Assembly (NCBI GenBank): GCA_963742865.1
Contig: CAVUNW010000011.1
Location: 186,001 to 250,000, forward strand
Direction of reading: 5' to 3'
From: Bog-532 sp963742865
Lineage (GTDB): Bacteria > Actinomycetota > Actinomycetes > Streptosporangiales > Streptosporangiaceae
DNA: 64,000 nucleotides
Part shown: positions 44,341 to 53,334 of the stretch, piece by piece
How positions within the stretch are numbered: position 1 is the first letter of the stretch
Layout of the letters: each line of letters opens with the position of its first letter
The notes under the pieces: generated by a model
Told to the model about the DNA's origin: nothing
Databases searched by the model: none
What the model saw: only the letters and a program-made list of their open reading frames with translations
Position numbers and translations under genes: made by a program

Positions 44341-46836
44341 GTGCGCAGCCGGATAGTTTTGATCTTGGCCAGTCTCATAGCCGCTTTGACCCTCGGCACT
44401 GGCGTGGCGCCAGCCTCGGCCGCCGCCGCGCCTTCCTACCCCGCCGCGCTCGGCGCTTTCAACCCGAACGGTGTGGTGCCCGGTCACTGGTATCTCTTCA
44501 AGAAGACGGGCGTTCTTTACCTGAACTCCGGGCTGCTGTCCGGTTGTCACAGCGCCGGAACCAGGTGGCAGCGGACGGACGGTACCCAGATCAGGCTGAT
44601 CTGGGCCGCCTGCGATCAGCAGGAAATCAAACTGCTGAGCTCGACCTATGCCATCACGCGGAGCCGGCTTCCTGCGAACATACGGAATCTGAGCACCCTG
44701 GGGGCGAACGTCGATCTGGTGCAAACCGGGCCCGGTGGCCAGGTCTGGCGAGACTGGCTGCAAGGGGATCTCACCTTGACCCTGGTATCGGTCTGCCCCC
44801 ACCAGGCTGCCGGGCCCTGCGCCGGTCTCACTGCACCCGCCGCTCGTTATCTGGCCGCGCGACTGCCCGGCCAGCCGGTCGTGACCAAGGCGACCTCGGT
44901 GATCCCGCCTGTGTCGGGCCTGCTCGGCGCCCTCGTCCTGCTCGCGCTGGTGTTCGTGGGCGCAGACCGGATGAGCAGGCGGGCCAAGCTCGAGAAATTC
45001 CATCTGGTCCCGGGCAGTCACAAAGTTCAGGCCGTGGACCGGGCAGCCGATGATCTCCGCAAGATAAGCCGGCGACGGTGGTGGGCCAAGCTGCTCACGA
45101 TCATCGGCGTGGTGCTCCTGGCCGCCGGCGTGGGCAACCTGGTTGCCCGGGCCCCGGCACAGGCCGCTGGCGCGCTCGTGATCGGCGTTGTCCCGGCCAC
45201 CGCGGGCGTCGTCATGCTGCGCCGCTACCGTCATCCGCTGCTCAGCCGCGAGCGCTACCAAAAGCGCCCGCCGGTAAGAGAGGCCGTCGATATCCGCCGG
45301 CTCCTGTCGGCCAGTCACCTCCGCAGCGTCCTTTCGGTCGGGCCTATCAGGAGGGCCCTTTCCGCCGGGCTGACCCTTTTCCTGGGACTGCTGTCGTTGC
45401 TGCTGCCGCTGGCCCTGCTGGCCGGCTGGGTACTGGCCGGGCTGTCCGGAGCCACACAGGATCTGTCCGAGATCCTGGCCGCCCTGGTGATCATCGCGAT
45501 CGTGGCCTGCTATTTCATCGATCGCGGCGCCCAGCGGCTCAGAGCCCGCAATCTCCATGAGGCCATGGAACGTGCTCCTGACCTTTCCATCCTGTACCTG
45601 CGCAATTTCGGCGACGACACCCAGAAGATCCTGACCAGCCGCTTCAGCCGCAGGGGCGTATGGCAGCGCTCGACCGGGTGGCTCAATCCGATCGGCAGTG
45701 CACGCTTTGAGGAGGTCCTGACCCGGGCCCTGGCGCACAGTGGCCCGGTCCTCGCCGTCGGCCAGCCCGGTAAAAGGCTGCACCGGCTCTATTCGGCCAT
45801 GGTCCCCACCCTGGGCGCGGCCCGGACCACCCTCGGGGACGACTGGCTAGACCACGTGACCAACTGGGCGATCAACGCTCACGCGGTCGTCGTATCGGCC
45901 ACTCCGCTGGAGATGAAAGACGGATTGGCCGATGAAATGAGGAAGCTGGCCACGGAAGTCGAGCATGGCCACATCATTCTCGTGTTCGGGACCGGGACAA
46001 AGGCCGCGCTGCACCAGCGCTTCGGTGGCTTCCTGAACGCCGTCCGCCATTATCCGCTCTTCCAGGATCTGGCCTCGGGCTGGCTGAGCGACGGGGCGCT
46101 CGTTCTGGTCCACGTCCCGGCGGAGGGCTGGGGCACCTGGTACGGCTGGGGGGCGGAGCGCCGGACCGCTTGGACCTATACGGCTGCCGTCGGCGCCGCC
46201 ATGGCCTACGCGGAACAAGCATGGGGCCAGACCGCCCGCGAAGCTGGTTCCCCGCGCGAGCCGGCCGTCCAGCAGGAGGCTAACGGGGGACGGATGAACC
46301 AGCCGCTGGCCGGGCCACCGCCAGGGAGGCCGTCCTGGGCAGGCCCGCCGCCGGCCTGGGCGTCCTGGGCCGGGCTGCCGCTCACAGAGACTGTGGCGCA
46401 CGCCCTGGGCGCAGCCGCCGCCGGGGCCGGTCGCCGCGGCGTGCCTCTCGGCACTAAATCCCTCCTGGTTGCCCTCATGGACGCAGACCAGGCGGGGGAA
46501 TGGGGCCGGATCTGCCTCAACAGCCGCGGCCGGGAGGCCATCGAGCAGGTTGGCTATGAAGATCCGCCCGCTCCCGGCGGCTACTGGAACAATGTGCCGC
46601 TGACCGGGGCCTGCACTCGGGCACTCGAAACCGCGTGCCAGCTCTCACGGCAGTACCAGGAGGATGCGCTGCAGGTGGGCTTCCTGGTCCTGGGACTCAT
46701 CGCGAGCGGGTCAAACGCCGCCGCCCGGGCGCTGAACATCGGCGATCAGGGGCAGCAGAGGGAGCTGTCCAGGCTTGTCCAGGAAGACCTGATCGGCACG
46801 AGGCTCACCGACCTGCGCCTCGACTCACGTCCCTAG
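44341..46836 (+). CDS. Multidomain membrane protein: secreted N-domain, five TMs, TIR-like domain, ClpN-like C-domain
   Basis: 831 aa from GTG 44341 behind GGGGGG. Signal peptide (1-27); extracellular region of about 160 aa with Cys 69, 91, 152 and 160; TM at about 193-208; basic cytoplasmic part; TMs near 251-268, 274-292, 343-366 and 376-394. A cytoplasmic domain (about 412-625) follows, beginning SILYLRNFGDDTQK and containing FEEVLTRALAHSGPVLAVGQ and GLADEMRKLATEVEHGHIIL, the pattern of bacterial TIR-like domains. After a Pro/Gly linker (640-680), residues 681-800 form two Clp-N-like helical repeats (GTKSLLVALMDADQAGEW and LQVGFLVLGLIASGSNAAAR). It looks like a membrane receptor with a signalling output; the exact role is unknown. 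TIR catalytic Glu cannot be assigned by eye. Confidence 0.7.
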   Translation: MRSRIVLILASLIAALTLGTGVAPASAAAAPSYPAALGAFNPNGVVPGHWYLFKKTGVLYLNSGLLSGCHSAGTRWQRTDGTQIRLIWAACDQQEIKLLSSTYAITRSRLPANIRNLSTLGANVDLVQTGPGGQVWRDWLQGDLTLTLVSVCPHQAAGPCAGLTAPAARYLAARLPGQPVVTKATSVIPPVSGLLGALVLLALVFVGADRMSRRAKLEKFHLVPGSHKVQAVDRAADDLRKISRRRWWAKLLTIIGVVLLAAGVGNLVARAPAQAAGALVIGVVPATAGVVMLRRYRHPLLSRERYQKRPPVREAVDIRRLLSASHLRSVLSVGPIRRALSAGLTLFLGLLSLLLPLALLAGWVLAGLSGATQDLSEILAALVIIAIVACYFIDRGAQRLRARNLHEAMERAPDLSILYLRNFGDDTQKILTSRFSRRGVWQRSTGWLNPIGSARFEEVLTRALAHSGPVLAVGQPGKRLHRLYSAMVPTLGAARTTLGDDWLDHVTNWAINAHAVVVSATPLEMKDGLADEMRKLATEVEHGHIILVFGTGTKAALHQRFGGFLNAVRHYPLFQDLASGWLSDGALVLVHVPAEGWGTWYGWGAERRTAWTYTAAVGAAMAYAEQAWGQTAREAGSPREPAVQQEANGGRMNQPLAGPPPGRPSWAGPPPAWASWAGLPLTETVAHALGAAAAGAGRRGVPLGTKSLLVALMDADQAGEWGRICLNSRGREAIEQVGYEDPPAPGGYWNNVPLTGACTRALETACQLSRQYQEDALQVGFLVLGLIASGSNAAARALNIGDQGQQRELSRLVQEDLIGTRLTDLRLDSRP

Positions 46837-47039
46837 CGATGTCCCCCGCATCGATGTTCACTTCCCCATGGTGTCCTAACCAGGGCGTATGCGACAAATG
46901 CACAATCAGCGGATGCTTCCAGAGGCGCTTACGGCGTGGCGGAGGGTAACCGGGCACAATCCGGGCAATGATCGCTATGGCCGGGCACACGTGATATGCC
47001 AGGTGCCCTGGCACGGGTCACTGACAGCGGAGGTGGAAC

Positions 47040-48038
47040 GTGAGCATCGGTCCGGCGCTGGCCGACGCCCGCTGGCGGGCTCGTCTCACCGTGAGCGAGG
47101 TCAGCCGCGAGACCCGCATCCGGGAAGCAATCATCTGGGGGATCGAGAAGGATGACTTCTCGGCGTGCGGTGGTGACGCCTACGCGCGCGGCCATATCCG
47201 CGCCATCGCCCGCGCCGTGGGCACGGATCCTGATCCGCTGATTCAGGAGTACGACGCGACGCACCGGACCCTCGGGGACATCGAGGAACTCGTGGTCCTG
47301 CGCCCGGCGGGCGCGGCCAGGACGCGCGGGACGCGCAGGCGGGGGCCCCGGCTGGCCTGGACCACGGCTCTCGGTGTGGTCCTGGCCATCGCGGGCTGGG
47401 CTGTCTATCAGCTGGCCAGCACCGGGGGCCATGCCCCGCGCAGTGCGGCAGTGGCCGCGGCCAGCCGCGCCCCCTCCCATAGCGCGGGCGCGGCGCCGGC
47501 CGGGGCCGGCACACCCAAACCGAGCCCGTCGCCTACGCCCAGTACTGCCGCTCCCGTGCCTGCCGCCGCTCCCGCGCCTGCGGCGGCCCCGATGCAGATA
47601 CTGAGGCCGGCCCAGGTCGCGGCGTTCGGTCCCGGCGGCCCGGCCACGGGCGACAATCCGCAGCACGCGGCCATGGCGGCCGACGGCAGCCGCGCAACCG
47701 CCTGGCACAGCGACTGGTACACCACGGCGGCCTTCGGGAACCTGAAGCCGGGCACCGGCCTGCTGCTGGACATGGGCCGGCGGGTCACGATCACGTCCGC
47801 CCAGATCACGTTCGGTATCCCCGGCGCCGACGTCCAGCTCCGGGCCGGGAATGTCCCCGCGCTGGCGAACCTGCGCGAGGTCGCCAGCACGTCAGGGGCG
47901 GGCGGGACCGTCGGCATGTGGCCCTCCGCGCCGGTGCGCGCCCGGTACGTCCTGATCTGGTTCACCCGGCTGCCGCCCGATGACCAGGGCACCTACCAGG
48001 CCGCTGTCTACAGCGTCCACCTGCACGGCCATTTCTGA
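47040..48038 (+). CDS. RodZ-like HTH membrane protein with discoidin-like extracellular domain
   Basis: 332 aa from GTG 47040 (GGAGGTGG site). Residues 1-75 form a RodZ-type helix-turn-helix (IGPALADARWRARLTVSEVS, then DAYARGHIRAIARAVG). A single TM lies near 108-126, followed by a Pro/Ala/Ser linker to about 190. A C-terminal beta-sandwich (196-332) contains MAADGSRATAWHSDWYT and ITSAQITFG, typical of F5/8C (discoidin) ligand-binding domains. RodZ ties the MreB cytoskeleton to the wall; here the extra domain suggests binding of cell-wall or environmental sugar. Promoter and terminator are not clear. Confidence 0.8.
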   Translation: MSIGPALADARWRARLTVSEVSRETRIREAIIWGIEKDDFSACGGDAYARGHIRAIARAVGTDPDPLIQEYDATHRTLGDIEELVVLRPAGAARTRGTRRRGPRLAWTTALGVVLAIAGWAVYQLASTGGHAPRSAAVAAASRAPSHSAGAAPAGAGTPKPSPSPTPSTAAPVPAAAPAPAAAPMQILRPAQVAAFGPGGPATGDNPQHAAMAADGSRATAWHSDWYTTAAFGNLKPGTGLLLDMGRRVTITSAQITFGIPGADVQLRAGNVPALANLREVASTSGAGGTVGMWPSAPVRARYVLIWFTRLPPDDQGTYQAAVYSVHLHGHF

Positions 48039-48193
48039 GCGAGAACGCGGCCTGGGCAGGCCCACGCCGCCCCGGGCGTTGCATATCCAGGCGAGGCCTG
48101 GGCAGTTGAGCGGCAGGCTCGTAGTATCCGAATTGTCGTTAGCGTCCCCACCGGCGTGGGCGCCTCCTGCGCGCGTCGGCGGGGACGCTCCGA

Positions 48194-49462
48194 GTGCCGG
48201 GAGGTGGTCGCGACGAGTTCACGCCGTACCGCGGCGGGTTTGCCGCTGTGACCGCCGAACCGGCGGCTGTCCCACTGCCCCACGTGCCGGCGCCCCGGCC
48301 AGTACCGGCGCCATCCCGGGTGACCAAATTCCTCGTCCCCGACGTGATATTCGGCGTCGGCGTGCTGTCCGAGGTCGGCCAGGTCGTCCGGCGGCATGGC
48401 GGGGTCCGCGTGTTCGTGGTCAGCGACCCGGGGGTCGCCGGGGCCGGGTGGACCAGTGAAGCGCTCGGCTGCCTGGCCCGGGCGGGCGTCGCCGCCGAGA
48501 CCTGGCTGGGGGTGACGCCGAACCCCAAGGACACCGAGGTGCAATCGGGCTGCCAGGCCTACCTGGCCAGCGGCTGCGACGTCCTGGTCGCGGTCGGCGG
48601 CGGCAGCTGTATCGACGCCGCCAAGGCGATCGCGGTGCTGGCCGCGGGTGGCGGCCAGATCACCGATTACGCGGGCGTCGGCAAGGTGACCGGCCCGCTG
48701 GCGCCGACCGTCATGGTGCCGACGACGGGCGGATCCGGGTCCGACGTCTCACAGTTCTGCGTGGTCACCGACACCATCCGGAAGATCAAGGTCACCATCG
48801 GCGCCCGGGCGCTGGTCCCGGACATCTCGGTGACGGACCCGCAGGTCCTGACGACCGTGCCGGCCGACATCACCGCCTACACCGCGATCGACGTGCTCAG
48901 CCACGCCATCGAGTCCTACGTGTCGAAGGCCGCCAACTTCCTGAGCGACGCCCAGGCCCTGGCCGCCATCCGCGGCGTCACCGAGCACCTCTTCCCGGCC
49001 CTGGACCATCCCGGTGACGTGCAGGCCCGCGAGGGACTGGCCCGCGCGAGCCTGCAGGCCGGCCTCGCCTTCACGAACGCGCTGCTCGGGGCGACGCACG
49101 CCATCTCGCACCAGATCGGCGGGCTGACCGATCTCCCGCACGGGCTGCTGAACGCGATCATGCTGCCGCACGTGATGGAGTTCAACGCGCCCGCCGCCGC
49201 CGAACGGCTCGCGGACGTGGCCGCCGCCATGGGCGTGCCCACCGGCCTGATGAGCTCCTGCGAGGCCGCCGACGCGGCCATCCACACGGTGCGGGCGCTG
49301 GCGGGCAAGGCCAGCCTTCCGGCCAGCCTGCGCGAGATCGGGGTCCGGATGCCGCAGATCGACGGCATCGCCCGGAACGCGCTGGACGACGCCTACATCG
49401 TCACGAATCCGCGGCCGGTCAGCGAGGAGGACGCCCGTGCCATCTGCCTGGCCGCCTGGTAG
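48194..49462 (+). CDS. Iron-containing alcohol dehydrogenase
   Basis: 422 aa (or about 404 from GTG 48248). Rossmann part VAVGGGSCIDAAKAIAVLAA binds NAD(P). Metal-ligand region includes Asp in VTDPQ, the His of IDVLSHAIESYVSK, the His of LGATHAISHQIGG and the His of DLPHGLLNAIMLPHV, as in group III ADHs (methanol/ethanol or 1,3-propanediol type). It is followed at 28 bases by a histidine kinase and its response regulator, resembling Pseudomonas ErcA-type clusters. A role in alcohol oxidation is inferred. The start is ambiguous. Confidence 0.88.
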   Translation: MPGGGRDEFTPYRGGFAAVTAEPAAVPLPHVPAPRPVPAPSRVTKFLVPDVIFGVGVLSEVGQVVRRHGGVRVFVVSDPGVAGAGWTSEALGCLARAGVAAETWLGVTPNPKDTEVQSGCQAYLASGCDVLVAVGGGSCIDAAKAIAVLAAGGGQITDYAGVGKVTGPLAPTVMVPTTGGSGSDVSQFCVVTDTIRKIKVTIGARALVPDISVTDPQVLTTVPADITAYTAIDVLSHAIESYVSKAANFLSDAQALAAIRGVTEHLFPALDHPGDVQAREGLARASLQAGLAFTNALLGATHAISHQIGGLTDLPHGLLNAIMLPHVMEFNAPAAAERLADVAAAMGVPTGLMSSCEAADAAIHTVRALAGKASLPASLREIGVRMPQIDGIARNALDDAYIVTNPRPVSEEDARAICLAAW

Positions 49463-49489
49463 CCCCCGGGCCACCGGGGAGGTGCCGTT

Positions 49490-50863
49490 CTGACCGATCT
49501 GGACGAGTCGCAGCTGGAGCAGCTGATCGGGGTCCACTCCTCGAAGACCGGCTACTACGCGCGCTGGCGCGGGACCCGGCAGGACCTCCAGCGGGCGCTG
49601 GCCGGGCTGCGGGCCATGTCGGAGGCGCTGTGCGTCACCGCGCTGGGGCCGGTGGCGCTGTGCGACGCGGTGCTGGACGCGGTCGGCCGGCTGTTCGACG
49701 CCGAATGGGCCACCCTGGTCCTGACCAGCGGGGAGCTGCCGTCCTCGGTGCGGTCGCGGTTCATCTGGCGCCGGGAGCCAGGGCAGAGCGCGCGCGTTCC
49801 CTCGGCGGAGGATGCGGCCGCCCTGGCCGCGCGGATCACGAACGTGCCGCAGGCGCTGGCCGTGGGCGACGCCGCGGCGCACGCGGCCGTGCTGGGCGTC
49901 CCCATGCGGCTGGATCACCGGCAGGTCGGGGCGCTGCTCATTGGCACCGAGCATCCAGCTGATCCGGACGGGATCGAGATGTCGGTCCTGGAGACGGTGG
50001 CGAACCAGATCGTGGCGGCGCTGCGGAACGCGTGGCTGTTCGAGCACGGGGAGGAACTGCGCCGCCAGGCGATGGCCGGGCGGGCCGAGGCGGAGCGGCA
50101 CGCCGAGGAGCTGGCCAGCCGCAACGAGCAGCTCCGCCGCGCGCGGGGCCGGCTGGCCCGGGCCCGCCAGGCGGAGCTGGTCAGTGCCGAACGGCACCGG
50201 ATCGGGCGCGACCTGCACGATGGCGTCGCGCAGTGCCTGGTCGGGATCGGGATGCACCTGGAATGGTGTCACCGCCACGTCGATCCCGCCTCGCCCGCGT
50301 ACGGGCGGCTGGTCGCCAGCAAGGAGCTGGCCCGCGCCGGCCTGGGCCGGGTCCGGTCGGCCGTCGCGGAGCTGTCCGAGCTGGAGCGTCCCGGCGTGGG
50401 CCTGGGGGAGGCGCTGCGTGATCTGGCCGGCAACTTCCGCTCGGCGGGCCCGCTGCGGGTATCGGTCCGGGTCAGCAGGCGCCGCCGGGAACTCGCGCCC
50501 GCGGTCGAGCACGCGCTGGTCCAGATCGCCCAGGAAGGCCTGTGGAATGTGGTCCGGCACGCCGGCGCCGCCCAGGCGTGGCTGAACCTGCAGTACCGAA
50601 CCGGGGAGACGCGGCTGATCATCTCCGACGACGGCCACGGCGACCCAGCCGCGGCCCGCCGCCATCTGGCCGGTGCGGCGCCCGGAGGCCGGTACGGCCT
50701 GCGCATCATGGCCGAACGGGCCGGCGAACTGGGCGGCGTGGTCACGGTCCGGCGCCATCGCGCCGGCGGCCTGCGGATCGAGGCCCGCATCCCGGACCCG
50801 GACCGGGACCCAGAGCCGGACCCGGACCCGGACCCAGAGCCGGACCCGGACCCGGAGCCGTGA
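49490..50863 (+). CDS. GAF-domain sensor histidine kinase (NarL/DesK class)
   Basis: About 457 aa if CTG 49490 is the start. GGGGAGG lies 8-14 bases before it and the sequence TDLDESQLEQLIGVHSSKTG is protein-like; the first ATG is only at 49616 (415 aa). GAF domain about 50-190; coiled coil (MAGRAEAERHAEELASRNEQ); HisKA_3 with His in RIGRDLHDGVAQCLVGIGMH; HATPase with EGLWNVVRHAGAAQAW and ISDDGHGD. The C-terminal tail is a P-D repeat (PDRDPEPDPDPDPEPD). No TM, so it senses a cytoplasmic ligand. It overlaps the response regulator by GTGA. Confidence 0.88.
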   Translation: MTDLDESQLEQLIGVHSSKTGYYARWRGTRQDLQRALAGLRAMSEALCVTALGPVALCDAVLDAVGRLFDAEWATLVLTSGELPSSVRSRFIWRREPGQSARVPSAEDAAALAARITNVPQALAVGDAAAHAAVLGVPMRLDHRQVGALLIGTEHPADPDGIEMSVLETVANQIVAALRNAWLFEHGEELRRQAMAGRAEAERHAEELASRNEQLRRARGRLARARQAELVSAERHRIGRDLHDGVAQCLVGIGMHLEWCHRHVDPASPAYGRLVASKELARAGLGRVRSAVAELSELERPGVGLGEALRDLAGNFRSAGPLRVSVRVSRRRRELAPAVEHALVQIAQEGLWNVVRHAGAAQAWLNLQYRTGETRLIISDDGHGDPAAARRHLAGAAPGGRYGLRIMAERAGELGGVVTVRRHRAGGLRIEARIPDPDRDPEPDPDPDPEPDPDPEP

Positions 50864-51519
50864 CCAGGACCACGACGGCCGCCCCGGTCCGGATCCTGAT
50901 CGTCGACGACCACACCATCGTCCGGCAGGGCCTGCGCTCGATCCTTGAGCTGGAGCCGGACTTCACCGTGGTCGGTGAGGCGGCCGACGCCGCGAGCGCG
51001 GTGTCCGAAACCGCCCGGCTCCGGCCGGACGTGGTGCTGCTGGACCTCAAGCTCAGCGAGAACGCGCCCGCCGAGGGCCTGGACGTGTGCGCCGCGCTGC
51101 GCGATAGCCAGAGCGAGGTGAGCATCGTCGTGCTCACCACGTTCCTGGACCAGAAGCTGCTGCTCGGCGCGCTGCAACGCGGCGCCAGCGGCTACGCGCT
51201 GAAGGACGTGGACGCGGTGGAACTGGCCCGGATCATCCGCACCGTGCACCAGGGGCAGTCCGGGTTCGACGGCCGCAGCGCCCAGCTCGTGGTCCGGTCG
51301 CTGACCGGGCAGCCGGCCGCGTCCGCCCGGCTGCTCAGCGAGCGCGAGCTGGAGGTGGTCCGGCTGGTGGCCCGGGGGGCCACCAACGTGCAGGCGGCGC
51401 GGGACCTCTACGTGAGCGAGAGCACGATCAAGTACCACCTGCGCCTGGCGATGCGGAAGCTTGGCGCGAAGGACCGCACCGAGCTGGTCTACCGGGCCAG
51501 CGCGCAGGGACTCCTCTGA
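50860..51519 (+). CDS. LuxR/NarL-family response regulator
   Basis: 219 aa from GTG 50860, overlapping the kinase stop. The receiver domain has LIVDDHTIVRQGLRSIL and phospho-Asp in VVLLDLKLSENAPAEGLDVC; the C-terminal HTH has LSERELEVVRLVARGATNVQ, then ARDLYVSESTIKYHLRLAMR. It probably controls the flanking dehydrogenase genes. Confidence 0.93.
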   Translation: MTRTTTAAPVRILIVDDHTIVRQGLRSILELEPDFTVVGEAADAASAVSETARLRPDVVLLDLKLSENAPAEGLDVCAALRDSQSEVSIVVLTTFLDQKLLLGALQRGASGYALKDVDAVELARIIRTVHQGQSGFDGRSAQLVVRSLTGQPAASARLLSERELEVVRLVARGATNVQAARDLYVSESTIKYHLRLAMRKLGAKDRTELVYRASAQGLL

Positions 51520-51645
51520 CACCTGTCCGTTCGGTTCAATTTCCCTGTCCGGATGGTCACCTGTTTCCCCTGGCCGGCCCAGTGACGGGGGATCAGCGCC
51601 GGGCCTAGCGTCAAAAGGGCTGCGAAGACGCTGAGGAGGTACGCC

Positions 51646-52866
51646 ATGCCAGGAAACCGGGCTGTCGCCTACATCGAGCCGGGGCACGTCGAAGTCGAGA
51701 CGATCGACTACCCGAAGCTGGAACTGCAGGACGGGCCGGGCGTCAACCCGGCAAACGTCGGCCGCAAGACCCCGCACGGAGTGATCCTCCGGGTCGTCTC
51801 CACCAACATCTGCGGCAGTGACCAGCACATGGTCCGCGGCCGGACGACCGCGCCGAAGGGCCTGGTGCTCGGGCACGAGATCACCGGCGAGGTCATCGAG
51901 GCCGGGCCCGACGTCGAGTTCATCAAGGTCGGCAACCTGGTCAGCACCCCGTTCAACATCGCCTGTGGCCGCTGCCGGAACTGCAAGGAACGCAAGACCG
52001 GCATCTGCCTGAACGTCAATCCCGACCGTCCCGGCTCCGCCTACGGGTACGTGGACATGGGCGGCTGGGTCGGCGGGCAGGCCGAATACGTGCTGGTCCC
52101 GTACGCGGACTTCAACCTGCTGAAGTTCCCCGACCGGGACCAGGCCATGGAGAAGATCCGCGACCTGACCATGCTCTCGGACATCTTCCCGACCGGCTAC
52201 CACGGCGCCTACACCGCGGGCGTGACGACCGGCTCGACCGTGTACATCGCCGGCGCGGGCCCGGTGGGCCTGGCCGCCGCGCACGCGGCGCAACTGCTGG
52301 GCGCCGCCGTCGTCATCGTCGGCGACATGAATCCCGAGCGGCTCGCCCAGGCGCGGAGCTTCGGTTGCGAGACCGTCGACGTGAGCCAGGACGCCGAGCT
52401 CGGGGACCAGATCGAGCAGATCCTCGGCGAGCCCGAGGTCGACGCCGCGGTCGACTGCGTCGGGTTCGAGGCCCGGGGACACGGTGCGGGCGCGAGCGAG
52501 GCGCCGGCCACCGTGCTGAACGACATCATGACCGTGGCCCGGGCGGGCGCCGGCCTCGGCATCCCGGGCCTGTACGTGACGGGCGACCCGGGCGGCATCG
52601 ACGAGGACGCTAAGGTCGGCTCGCTGAAGGTCCGCCTCGGCCTGGGCTGGGCGAAGTCGCACTCCTACTTCACCGGCCAGTGCCCGGTGATGAGCTACAA
52701 CCGGCAGCTCATGATGGCGATCCTGCACGACAAGGCGCACATCGCCGACGCGGTGAACGCCACCGTGATCCCGCTGGACAAGGCCCCGGACGGTTATCGC
52801 GACTTCGACTCGGGGCAGGCCCGCAAGTACGTGATCGACCCGCACGGCCTGATCCCGGCCGCGTGA
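51646..52866 (+). CDS. fdhA: Glutathione-independent formaldehyde dehydrogenase
   Basis: 406 aa behind GAGGAGGT. Zinc-ADH family: catalytic-Zn Cys in NICGSDQHMVRG, GHEITGEVIE, structural-Zn cysteines in CGRCRNCKERKTGIC, and NAD-binding GAGPVGLAAAHAAQLLGAAV. The length and the insertion around YVDMGGWVGGQAEYV match the tightly NAD-bound formaldehyde dismutase/dehydrogenase group. It oxidises formaldehyde to formate (or dismutates aldehydes). The place after an Fe-ADH and a two-component system supports alcohol-to-aldehyde-to-acid oxidation. Confidence 0.9.
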   Translation: MPGNRAVAYIEPGHVEVETIDYPKLELQDGPGVNPANVGRKTPHGVILRVVSTNICGSDQHMVRGRTTAPKGLVLGHEITGEVIEAGPDVEFIKVGNLVSTPFNIACGRCRNCKERKTGICLNVNPDRPGSAYGYVDMGGWVGGQAEYVLVPYADFNLLKFPDRDQAMEKIRDLTMLSDIFPTGYHGAYTAGVTTGSTVYIAGAGPVGLAAAHAAQLLGAAVVIVGDMNPERLAQARSFGCETVDVSQDAELGDQIEQILGEPEVDAAVDCVGFEARGHGAGASEAPATVLNDIMTVARAGAGLGIPGLYVTGDPGGIDEDAKVGSLKVRLGLGWAKSHSYFTGQCPVMSYNRQLMMAILHDKAHIADAVNATVIPLDKAPDGYRDFDSGQARKYVIDPHGLIPAA

Positions 52867-52917
52867 CTCCGGCCCGCGTGACCCCGGCCGCGTGATCCCG
52901 GCCGCGTGATCCCGGAA
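52861..52917 (+). repeat. Four tandem copies of a 14-bp unit across the fdhA stop codon
   Basis: GCGTGACTCCGGCC, GCGTGACCCCGGCC, GCGTGATCCCGGCC and GCGTGATCCCGGAA start at 52861, 52876, 52890 and 52904. The first contains the fdhA stop (GCG TGA), so the array follows directly on the coding end. Confidence 0.75.
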
Positions 52918-52960
52918 CGCCGGGGAGACGGTGCACCATGCCGTCTCCCCGGCGTTTTTT
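52917..52960. terminator. Rho-independent terminator after fdhA
   Basis: A 15-bp perfect stem (52917-52931 with 52941-52955), 9-base loop and a following run of six T (52955-52960). It is the clearest canonical terminator in the window. Confidence 0.9.
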
Positions 52961-53334
52961 AACTTCTTAACGGACGTACCCCGCGCCCTCGTACCTGCGG
53001 AGCCCTCGCGCCGCAAAGCGGGCGTACTTGTCCCTCGTGCGGATGGGGCGTAGCGTCTGAATCAGGAGGGTGTTCTCGTTTAACTGCGTGTGAACGAGAT
53101 TGAGATTCCTCCGGCTGCTCTGGACCTCGGTGGCGTTTAGCGCCAGCCAAGCCGAGATGGCATATGGCAGCCCCTGCCCCTCATCGGGCTCCGCTCACCT
53201 TCGGCGGCCAGCGGGTTCTGTTCGACTGCGCCGTTAGCGCTGCGGCGGCCGGCAATGCACGCGATTGTGCAGGACAGTTGGGGCGCCGCCGACGTGTGGC
53301 GTGCGGGGTTACGGGGCGCAGGGGGAGGATCAGC
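52961..53334. promoter_or_regulatory. Intergenic region before the MFS gene
   Basis: No convincing gene. It starts with TTCTTAACGGACGT (52964-52977), a 14-base string also found downstream of hutH at 10832-10845. The remainder contains no clear operator; a long reading from 53164 is discarded because the MFS protein proper starts at 53335. Confidence 0.35.

Noticed and set aside
47520..47600. Possible coding repeat in the RodZ-like gene
   Set aside because: It is a Pro/Ala-rich linker, as expected for a cell-wall-spanning stalk.
48749..53016. Very long open frames on the minus strand (669 and 915 aa)
   Set aside because: They are antisense to clear genes (Fe-ADH, kinase, regulator, fdhA) and arise from GC-rich codon bias.
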